The notes below the pieces were generated by a model. It searched no databases and was not told where the DNA came from. It saw only the letters and a program-made list of their open reading frames with translations. Source: Croceivirga sp009797885 (GTDB lineage: Bacteria; Bacteroidota; Bacteroidia; Flavobacteriales; Flavobacteriaceae). From it: 64,000 bases of DNA. Position numbers and translations under genes: made by a program. The stretch is taken from positions 3,782,001 through 3,846,000 of the forward strand of contig AP035880.1 of assembly GCA_045866215.1 (NCBI GenBank), read 5' to 3'. Within the stretch, counting starts at the first letter, position 1; every line of letters starts with the position of its first letter. Of the stretch, positions 34,674 to 46,600 are shown in pieces.

Positions 34674-37600
34674 TTAGCGATAAAGGGTGAAGTTCCCGAT
34701 AAACTCCCTTTGATCTTCAATGCCGTTCAATTTGATGATATACCAGTAATCTCCCGTAGGTAAATCACTTAGCTGGTATTGGCCATCCCAATCGTCTTCA
34801 TTTCCCCTGAACTCATATAAGGTTCTTCCATACCGGTCGTAAATTTTGATAAAGATGTTTTGATACTGCCCCATGTTTCTTGGTGCCCAGGTATCGTTGT
34901 GTCCATCTCCATCCGGAGTAAAGAAATTGGGGATTTCAATATCAATGAATTGCATAAATATTTCCTCGGTCATACTACAGCCGTTTTCATCGGTAACCGT
35001 AATGGTATAGGTAGCAGTTTCCGTAATATAGAACTCGGAATCATCAGTTGGGGTTTCATCATTAATGGTAAAGGTATAGTTGCCCGACCCACCCGTAGCC
35101 AATGCGGTAATGGTATTGATATCGCTTTCCGTAAGTTGTAATCCCAATGGATCAAATTCCGTAATACTGAAATTATAGGTATTGGTGCACCCATTACTGT
35201 GCATTACGGTGATATAATGATCACCACCGGGAATTCCTTCAAAAGTTCCTTCCAAGACCATTTGAGCGGGGTCCGCAGTATCCAATCCATACAACAAATT
35301 ACCCGTAATGGATGGATTTTCAAATGAAAGACTGACCCGGTTTGAGGTAATCCCGGAATCACACGGATATTCCACAATCGCTTCGCCAGCAAGATTTACA
35401 CCGGGGTTTACCTCAAACACCTCAGTCGCTTCACAGCCATTGGCATCCCTAATGAATACGACATGCGTTCCACTTGTTAGATCCGTATATTGGAAAACAT
35501 CTTGGGTAAAGTCGGTGTCCGTGTTACTGTTCAAGCTGGTAAAATATGGTGCGGTACCTCCATTTATTTCCAGGGTTACCGTACCGTCCGCACTCTCAAA
35601 ACAGATTTCATCGGTTACCGTTGAGCTAACGGCCAAGGAAGAAGGGGCTATCAAACTAAATTCCACTACCTCAAAACAACCATTACCGTCCTGTACAATT
35701 ACGATGTAATCGCCTGGGGAAAGCTCATCAAAACTGTTTTCATCATCAAACTGGTTAAGATTGGGGGAAATGGCAAATTGATAAGCACCACTACCACCTT
35801 GAACGTCCAGTGTTATACTACCATCATTGGCATCTGCACAACTAATTTCCGTAATGGTTGGACTAACTACCAAAGGTGTGGGTTCACTGATCAATACTTG
35901 TTCGGAAACCACCTCACAATCCCCACTTTGAACCCTTACGTAGTAGGTGCCAATGGGTAGGTCCGCAAAGGTGCCATCCGTTTGATTGGGCCTTACCTCA
36001 TCCGTTGTGGCTTGATCTCTAAACAATGCAAATTGATAATTGCCCAGTCCACCATCCGCAACTGCGTCAATTAGGGCCGTGCTATCGCCAGTACAGTTTA
36101 CGCGAGCTGCAGAAGTATCCAATGTGACCGTAAGGGTCTCAATGGCCTCCACACCAACTGCGTTGGATACGATGGATATACAGTTAAAACTGTCCCTTAT
36201 ATAATAGCGATAATTGTTTGGGGAAGCAGGAACGTTTTGGAACAAATGGGTGTCCGATGCAACCATTTCATTCATTGGATTGAACGCACTGCCGTCCAAA
36301 CTCCATTCATATGGTGCGGTACCTCCAGAGGCTACCAAAAGCAGCTCGGCATTGGTTTGACAACTGATGGCCCGGTTGGTGACCAATAGTGCCTCCACAC
36401 CGGTGGGTTCCTGAATTTCAAGGATTGGGGAAGTCTCAAACGTACAGCCCATATCATCGGTTACCGAGATACTATAGAAACCTGACCCCAAATTGTTAAA
36501 GGTTGGTGTGGTCTGTGACACCGAGGAACTCAGCAATGTACTTCCCGAAGCATCGGTATAGGCATTCAAGACATACCGATAGTTGGTTATCACGTTTCTT
36601 GGGTTCAAGCCGAAGGAAATGGAAGCATCCGTATCGCCTTCACAAACCAATGTACTATTTGCATTGGCCGTACCCGTTATGGGATCGGGGAGTACCAAAC
36701 TAAAGGCATCGGTCCCGGTAAATACTTCATTGCAGGTAAGCGCATCGGTCACACTGATTTCATAATCACCGGCAGTCAGTGACTGGAACAAATGGCTGTT
36801 TACCGAAGTTACCGTGGTCGTTGTTCCACTCCCTATATGGGTAAGCGCAATGGTGTAAGGTGCTTGACCCCCTCTTGGGGCAATTAGGGCCGTACCCTGA
36901 TCATTGGTGCAGCCCACATCCGTTAAGGCTATTGGGTCAAGGGATATTGAAGCCGGAGGGGTGGTAATGTTGAAGGATCGTACCTGACTACATTCTGGAA
37001 AAGCATCCTGAACAACTTCCACTAAATAATCACCGGCAGGCACGGCAATGGCAGCCGTGGGACCAAGATTGGCAGAAGATCCCGTTAAAAACGCAGGGCC
37101 ATCATCCGTACGATCGGATGGGGTGCCGTTGGTATTATAGATATTCCAAGTGAATCCATTCGAATATGTGGCATCCACCATGGTCAATCGAATACTACCA
37201 TCGTCACCAAAACAAACTACGTCGGCCAGTTTTTCAACGATGACGTCAAAAGTATTCGGTTCTTCCACCAAATGCGTAATGACCTGTTCACATCCCGTAT
37301 TTACATTGAGGATACCAAAAGTGTGCGAACCGGCGCTTAAATCCGGAAAATGGTTGGATGCTTGGTAGGTACTTGAAGGGAGCATTCTAAACTGATAATT
37401 TCCGGGATGCGTAGCATAGCTGGTCAAGCTTCCTACAATATCAATAGTAATATCCTCTCCCGGGTTACTACAGCTAATGTCCTCATCCACGGTAATGGTT
37501 GGTGTTCCCAAAACATCAAAAGGAGCAATGGTTGCCGTGGTGGTTCCAAAACAACCGTTGTTATCGTAAACATTTATGGTATAAACACCTCCGGCAGGGT

Positions 37601-40600
37601 CGGTTTCGATATAGGTTGCACTTGTTCCCGACTGAACCGTATTTGGAGTTTCCACTGCCAGGGTATTCGGGTCGTCCTCTTCAATGAATTCGTACCTAAT
37701 GTAGGTACCGCTACCTCCTTGAACAAAAGGTGCCACATCGTTGACGGTGATTGAAGCATTGTTCGTGGTATTACCAGAGGTACATCCAAATTCTACAACT
37801 GTTGGTGCGGGTACCGTAATTGCGGTTGGTTCCGAAATTGTAATTGCGGCACTGTTTATACTACAGTTGTTTGTGGCGGAATCACCAGTAACCGTAATGA
37901 CATATCCAGCGGTGGTAGCGGTGGGTGCCAAACCGGTAAAAGTTGCGGAATTGCCCGTGGTACTTGTTGGAGCAATGCTTGTTACCGCTCCATCCATAGC
38001 GGTGATTTCGAAAGTATACGGTGCCGCTGCCCCATTTGTGGTCGAAATAATAATGCTGCCGTCATTGGCCCCCAAACAAGAGACATCCGTTACAATGGCC
38101 GGATTGAGTGCGGGTTCTACCCGATCGGGTACATTAATTACAAACACCCTATCACAAATTGGATTGCTCGGGGTATTGGTATCGTAAATGGTAATGGTAT
38201 AATCACCCGCCAGAGGCGCATGGTAATCAAAATTATGGGCAGGAACCACGGTTTGCGTAACGGCTGGAGCACCAGCAGTATTGGTGATGCTGTATTCGTA
38301 ATTTCCAGAACCATCAAATATTTCTATGGCAATGGTCGCCTCTGTAGTGGCGGTACAATCCAATAATTTTGTGAGGGTTGCACTTGCCGATAAAATGGGT
38401 TCTACCACAAACCCAATGTGTGAGGCAATACAACCATTGTCGTCGGTGACATAAATATCATAAGTGCCTGGAGAAACATTGCTGAATACCCCTCCGTTAT
38501 CTTCGAAGGTCGTAGGAACAGGGGCTCCATTTGAAACCATGGCATATCGAAGGTTTCCGGCAACTGGTGTTCCAACAACGGTAACATCTATTGGTGAAGT
38601 ACAATTGTCCTGTGTTACTGAAGTTATGGTAGGATTTGCGGTTAAATTCAATGACACCGTATTCAATACCAAGGGACAGCTATACTGATCGTACAAAGTC
38701 ACTGTGTAATTGCCGGTAGGGGAGTTTACCGGAATCTCAACGGGGTTATTGGTGGTTCCATTTAACGTTAAGCCTCCAGGGCCGGACACATCATAGGTGT
38801 ATGGGGCGCCACCACCACCGGAAATACCATTGATTGTTATTAATCCAGGCAGATTACATGAAATGTCCCTGGTCACTACGGCTGTCGCGTTCAATGGAGC
38901 CAATTCCGGGACATAAGCATTTTCACTTGCCGCCCTACAGGCGTCGGTATTGGTACCATCTACCTGAATAATTTCCAAATAGTACTCTCCTTCGGAAAGT
39001 GGGACCGAAGAGGTAATTGTATTGTTGTAAACAACATTAACCGCTGTTGGGCCACCCCCACTTACTTCAATTGGGGTAGCATTGCCGAGTTCATAGATTT
39101 CCCAACGCATGTTTGGAAAAGCGGTATCGGGGGTTAAGGTAAAGGTTAGTTCCCCTGTCGTTCCTCCTGAGCAAGTTGGCGTGATATCCGTGGCAATTTC
39201 TATGGGTAAATTCACAGAGGGCACTTCATTTACATTAACATTACTCTGACGGATACAGTTTGAACCGTCCTGGACATAGAAGACGTATGTCCTTCCCGGT
39301 ACCAGTAGCGGCAAACCGGGTAATGCAGGTGTTGTTGGATCAATATTTGCCCAAGTATAAGGGGTACCTGTGGGAATTCTCGCCGTCCAAACCGGTGTAG
39401 ATGTACCAAAATTGGCGGGATCATCCGTATAAGTATACCTGTAACCAATGGAATCATCCCCCCGGCTACCTTGTACAGTTACCTGTAGGTCATTACAGTC
39501 CAATACTTGGGGGAATATGGTGATGTCCAAATCATCCAATGGAAATGGAATGATATACCTATCAAAATCCTTTTGACAATAAACTCCAGGTGAAACTTCA
39601 ACCCTTATGGATGGAAATACCTCTGTTCCGGAGAAGGTTGGGTTCGCTACGGAACCCCTTAACTCTGTCGATGTCTGCCATGTTGTTCCACTATCATTAC
39701 TATATTCAACAGTTCCCGGTGTTCCCGAAGGAGTGGTTATGTTTATGAATTCGAAACCAAATTCGCTTTCAATCGTACTTGTACAAGTAGCTGGCAATAT
39801 GGGTGTTATATCTGCCGTAATTTCCGTGACGTTGTTAATGGTTACCGTTGAAGAGGTTACCATACAGCCATTCACATCGGTAACGGTCACTTCATAATCG
39901 CCCACGCCAATACCGTTGAAAGCAAGCGCGGTGGTTGCAACATTTGAGTTGCTCCTACCATAATCGATACCATCGGCGGGAGATAAATCGACCAGGGCAT
40001 AGGTATAAGGTGCAGTTCCCCCACTAGCGGTTACATCAACGGCGCCAAGGCCATCAAAACATAGGGGATCGGTAGGAACAGCGTTTGCGGATAAGGTAGC
40101 CACAGGCGTTAGAATAATGTCTTCCTGCAGAAAAGAGCATATTGCCGGAGCCCCATTGTTATCCTGAACATAGACATCGTAACCCGCTGGGTTGGCGGTA
40201 GCCATTGCATCGGTTACGGTCAACGAATTTGTTGTGCTATACAATCCTGCCGGACTTGTGTTCGCCGGTACAATCGCATAAAGCAATGTTCCGTTCCCTC
40301 CAGTGGCGTTTACAGTAATCAAACCATCATTACAGGCACTTAGTTGGGTTACGTCAATAGCTACAACAAGCTGAGGGTTGATGTCAACATTTTGTATGTT
40401 GGGTGTATCGGGACATCCCAATTGATCCCTTACCTCAATATCATAATTTCCCGCAGAAAGTCCTGTAAAGGTGTAACTGGTAGCTCCCACAGGAGAAGGT
40501 GTAATCCAGGGACCGCCATCAATTCTAAATTCATAGTTGCCATTCCCTGAAGTGACATTGACCAAAATGGACCCATCATTACTTCCGGAATAACATGCCG

Positions 40601-43600
40601 TTGGGGTTACATCAAAAACAATATTTGCTGGAGGAACAATGGTCACTGGAGTTGTAGATACCACTTCGCAACCATTTTGATCCATGATACGTACCACATA
40701 ATCCCCATTTGGAACATTGGTGAACTGGGCGTTGGTTTGATATGCGGTCACTATAGCCCCTGCTGAGGTTTCCAATTGATATTCATAAGATGGGTTGCCA
40801 CCGGTAGCGGAAGCTTCCAAGGTGCCACCGGTATTGAAACAAGTATAATCTGCTATTTGGGCCAAGGAAGGAACAATTACCGAGGGTTCCGTTAGCGTAA
40901 CCGGGAAAGAAACTGCACATGAGATATCATCGAGCTTTCTTACCTGAAGGGTATACGATCCATCGGCCAGGTTGGCAGTCGTAGTTACCGGTGAGGTCAT
41001 GGATGTTGTCCAGGCAACACCATCAAACGAGTATTCAAAACCAACACCTGGGGTGAAATTGGAAACTTCGAACCGAATAAACCCATCGGCCTCCCCATTG
41101 CAACTTGGGTCAATGGTGGATAACAATTGTGATTCAAAAGCTTGGTCCGCTTCAACAACTACGGTCAGATCCTGCGTTTTTTCACAAACCTCAGGTATTT
41201 GGAAAGCGGTAATGTCATCCAAAATCAAATCGTTACCATCGTTGCTGTTCACATTGTTCCTAAAGACAATATCAATATCGGTATTGGCTCCCGGATCGAA
41301 GGTTATGGTACGTTGGTGCCAATCGGTATTGCCCGTGTTTTTAGGAATTTCTGGAGCTACTTCAGTGTAAATAACCGTTCCCGTATTGTCCAGGATTTCA
41401 ACCAGTACTTCCGGATTGTTACCCACTCCGGAGAGGTTCATAAGGTTATAGGCCCAGAAATTTAGGGTGATTTCTTCATTGGGCAATACTTCAATATCCC
41501 GTTTTGCCCATAAAATAGTATTCAGTTGCGGATTTCCGGTATCCGAGAAGGTACTTACATCTATTGACAAAAATCTACCGTCGGTCAAACCAGTATAATC
41601 TTGTGGACTTGTCCAAAAAGAAACGGGATTGGTTACAAAATTTGTTACCGTATACTCCCCGTTCACAAGAATTCCGGCAGGACCCCTATTACAATTGGTA
41701 AGTGAACCGTCCTGGGGCTCAAAACAATAATCCGGACCAATTTCTGCTATCTGGGTAGTTGGACCGGCTCCAAAATTTTCGAAGAATAGGGTGGTTTGAT
41801 TTGGAGCTACAGTACTGGAATACCCTACGGTTATGGTATGGGTGCCATCCGGCACATCACTAAATATATTGTTGTTCACCGTCCAGGTAGGAGGCACAGT
41901 GTACGTATAGTCAAAATCAGTAGTATTCGATGATGAAACGGTAATGGTTCCCAGACCATTACAATCATAGTCTATGGCATAAGATAAATTTGGGTCAGGA
42001 GTAACGGTCGGAACGGTCAGGTCCATAGGAAACGTACAGCCTAGGGCATCCCTTACCACCAATTGGTAGTTCCCAGATAACAGGTTTCTTTCATTTAATG
42101 TTCCAAAACTGCTACCACCATCAAAACTATATTCATAGGGGGCTTGCCCACCACTCGTATTCAGAATTTTGACCAATGCACTGCCTGAATTGCACAAGTC
42201 ATCATCCACTATGGTCCCGGAAGCGGTTAGTCTAAAGGGTTGGTCAATTTCATAATCCAAGGTTTCAATACATCTGGATGTAGGTGTGCCACTGGAATCC
42301 ATTACGGTAATGGTATAGAAACCAGCGGGTAGATTAACAAACGTATTGGCCATTTGATACGTGGTGCCACCATCCAAACTGTATTGATAAGGGGCTGTTC
42401 CCCCCGTCGCGGTTACCGTTAAGGTTGAAGTGGCCGAATCGGCACAAACAATGGCGGAATGGGAGGCGGAAATGGAAACCGTTCCCAAATCTTGTATACT
42501 GACTACGTTGGAAAATGCACTGCAGTTATTCCCATCAAAAACTATGAATTGATAATCGCCGTCTTCATTTGGAAAATACGTTTCTGGTGTACCCCGGTAA
42601 CCAAACAAAAAGTTGGTTGTACTTTGTTTGGCGGAATCGGGAACATCGGCAGGGCTGGTATATAATGGCACGCCATCCTTTGCCCAGATGGCCATCCCAT
42701 AGTCAGGATTGGGACTTCCACCGTTTGGAGTTAAGGTAATTACACCCGCATTACACGTAATATCCGCGGTGGTCACAGCGTCCAATGTCAGTTCCGGAAC
42801 TTCCCCAACCGTTATATTCTGCGTATCTGAACATCCATCATCCGTGGTAGTGATCACAATGTAGTTTCCAGGGTTGACATCATTAAAGGTGTATGTATTG
42901 TCATTTGATGCTACCTGGTTATCAACAAAAGTCCCCAGGCCACCATTACTGCCATCATCCAGACGAAGTTCGTACGCATAGTTGGGAAGTACGTTCAATG
43001 CCTGTATTCCTATAGCGCCCAAGGCATTGCACTCTGCGGCAGTGGTTGTGATGTTTACTTGATAATCCCTTTCCAGGATACCGATATCCGCAGTTTCAAA
43101 AATACAGCTGCCTGCAATTGGGTCTCCTGTCACAGGATTTAATTGTGTAACCTGTACCTTGTAAGTGCCACTTGTAGTGATATCAAAATTAGGCCCGTTG
43201 TCATCGGAGAAGGGAACGACGATATTGTCGGTAACGGCATCCACCAATTGGAACCCGTAACCGGAACCAATATTGGTTACCCTTATGTTACCTGGTGTAC
43301 TACAAAGAATATCCGAGGCATTGTGATCGATATCCAGTGTGTTCTTGAACACATTGAAGAAAAAACGGCTAAAACATCCATTTTGATAGTTGATTACCAC
43401 CCTGTACTCACCACTATCGGTAACCGTAAAATTGTTCTGTGTGGCCAAGTCCGTCCATGCACAGGTTCCATTTTTGTTGGCGCAATCATCTCCAGTATCC
43501 GCACAACTGGTTTCGTCCAATCGTTGCCAAACAATGCTGTCGGCATCCGTAATTCCCAATTGAATGGTAGCTTCATCAGTTGCTCCGCATAAGAAGATTT

Positions 43601-46600
43601 TTGGCAATAAATCCCCATCAATGGAACAGGTCACGATTTCGCCCTGCAAATCATTATCAGGATTACTGTCCGAGTTGACTTGATTGAAAAATCCAATAAT
43701 GGGATTTGTCTGTGTTGTACCAAAACGCTCCACAGTGATGAGCTCCGTAGCATCCGAACAGCCTGTGGCCCCGGATTTTTCAACAATGTAATTACCAATA
43801 TCGGTTACTAAAAGGGTACTTGGGTCGCCATCTGCATCGCCATCGTTAATTGGCGTTTCCGACACGTCAATTTGTCCGTTACCATTGGTATCCAATGCCC
43901 ATGTATAGTTCGCGAACCCGGAACCTGCGGTGAGAAGTACATCGGCACCACACAATTGTACCGTTCTGGCGACACTACAATTGGCCAAATCGTCCAGGAT
44001 GGTGTTTGTGGCAACCTCTGGGGTAACGCTACAAGCAGATACGGAACCGGCACCGTTTTCATCGGTGAAGGTAGAAGGGTTAAGCACGCCTTGATAAGTG
44101 GAATATGCCCGATTCTCCAATGTATCGGAACAGGCATCCACAAAATCGGAACAGTTACCGGAAAGTGTTACGAATATTCTTATGGTGTATTCCGGGTCGC
44201 CGATTTCCACCAAATTGTCCGGAACCTGAAAGGAGATTTCATTGGTGTTGATATCATACGTATGGGTAACGCCAGGGGCATTCACCACATTGACATTGTC
44301 AAGGGTTACATTATTGGGGAGAATGTTCCTTATGGAATAGTTGACAGCATTGTCATCGCCGGTGTTTTGAAATCGAAGCACATATTGAAAAGCTTGTCCC
44401 AAACTTACACCCTGTCCATTAATATTGATACCCCCTAAATCTTCCGAAGTATTTCCCAATATAATTTCCGGGGCAAAAACCTGGATGTAAGAGGCATCAT
44501 TTACCGTTCCATCAGTTGAATCCACTACAGGTGCTCCAGTTCCGTATTCTCCGCCATCACCACCATCTGCATTATTGTCCTTATAAAATTCATTGGCATC
44601 ACTACATCCATCCCCATCGCTATCCAGATCCAAGTGGTCTGGGATGCCATCGGAATCGGTATCACAACCCGCTGTTAGCAATACCCCTCTCATATTGGTA
44701 GGACCAACAACATCCTGGCCAATGGTAATGGTGTTGTTCCCCAAGGAGTTCCAGCTAATTGGGGTGGGAGGGGTATCCAGGACCATAGGTTCCAATGGAC
44801 CGTTTGTTGACCTTGTCCCAAACAATTCAAATTGGCCGGCTTGGTCAATGACAACCCTAAGTATAGGGGTGCCATTGGTCCCTGTAATGGTCCATATGTC
44901 CGGATTTCCAGCTTCGCCATAGGTAGTGCCGTCATAAAAACGGGCAAAATTTCCTGGTTCCCCTAATTGAAATTGTACTTCCCCGGCGACATCATTGCCG
45001 TTAATGTCAAGGTTGAATGAATTATCGATACTAAAGACATCCATGACCAAATAATTGTCAACACTTACCAAGGCACTATTATGGGATGCTCCGTCGGCAA
45101 TGGAAAAGGCCAAGGTATCGCATTCGTCCTCATCGTAAATACCATCGTTGTCATCGTCGAGGTCCGTGATATCGCGAATACCATCATTATCCGAATCGTT
45201 GTGAACCGTTATTAAAGCGGTTGGATTATCTGGAGTGGTATTGGTATCGGTCTGGTCCTGGGTATTGGTTACCGTATTGGTAAGGCTTAGTAATGGTAGG
45301 ATATTGATTTCATCCCCACGTACTTCAAGTTCCAATTCGGCGACATCCCCACCGTCCAAAGTACCAATGTTCCAAGTATTGCCACTCCAAGTTCCGGAAA
45401 TGGTAAAGGCATTGATCAGGGTAAGCCCTGTGGGGATATTATCAGTGATTTGCAAGTTGGTCACGGGTCCAGCACCTAAGTTTCGCACCCGAATGGTGAA
45501 TGTAGCCGTTTCCCCTTCCATAATTTCATTGTTGTCCACGGTTTTATCCAGAATAATATCGGGATCACAGTAAAGGGCTTGAATGGTGTTACTATCGTAG
45601 GTACATGGCCCTTTGGTACCACGTACGTAGTAATCACCAGCAATGACAGGAGCATAGTTTGCCGCGTTGGCACCGGGAATCAACTGCCCGTCCCGGAACC
45701 ATTGATAGGCATCAAAACTTTCCGTGGCTTCAAAAATCTCCGAGCCAACAAAGCAGCCCGTACCACCACGAATTTCCAAAATTACTTCAGGTACGGTATC
45801 AAATCCGGAAAAGTAACCAGCCACACCTCTATTTCCATCAAAACCAAAGAATCCAATGGCCATTGGTCCGGTAGATTGTACACTTACATCGCCATTTAGA
45901 TTGGGAATGTAAAAGGTTTTCCAATCAGCGGAACCTGCAACTGGGTTTGAGGCGGGTAAGGTAACGGGGCCGTTGCCATCCTCCACAATAATATTGGCGT
46001 CCGGTGTATTTACCGCAGCAATAATGGTCATCCCACCGGTAACGGTGGCACCTGCCATGTTCCTAATATCTGGGATGTTGTCCATGACATCGGGCAACAA
46101 ACAGTTGACCGGCGCTACAAAGTTCAATCCTTGGGTCCAAGCTTTTGAATCTCCACCGAGACATTGATAGGCATAAACATTTTTTGAAGTTTGTACAAAC
46201 ATGTTGGCTCCCACGCTATTTGACGAATAGTAGCTACTGGGAATCTCGAAAAAGTCACCAGTGTTCAATGTAGCCAAAGGAGTTGGATTGCCATTTACGA
46301 AAATTTGTGTGTTGTCCTCAATTGCGATGAGAAGTGGAAATTCGGTCCATCCATTGGAGGCACCATTACCCCTTATGAATACATAGTCTTTTCCCAAACG
46401 GTTTTCAGGAACGGGTTGGTCAATACCCGCATCACGGTTGGTTGCCCCTACTTGCCTACCGTAGTTGATTGAACCATTGCTAATTACAATGTCTTTGTCA
46501 GCTTCTATGGAGGCGCCGATCCACCCTCTTTCATGGGCCAGGGTAGGGGAGTTACCTATGTACGTTTCAAAAACAAAGGATTCATTGGCATCCAGGGTAA

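Noticed and set aside
43872..44438. 188-codon open frame opposite the giant adhesin gene
   Set aside because: Low-complexity shadow caused by the repeat composition of the adhesin gene; no start signal or family pattern.
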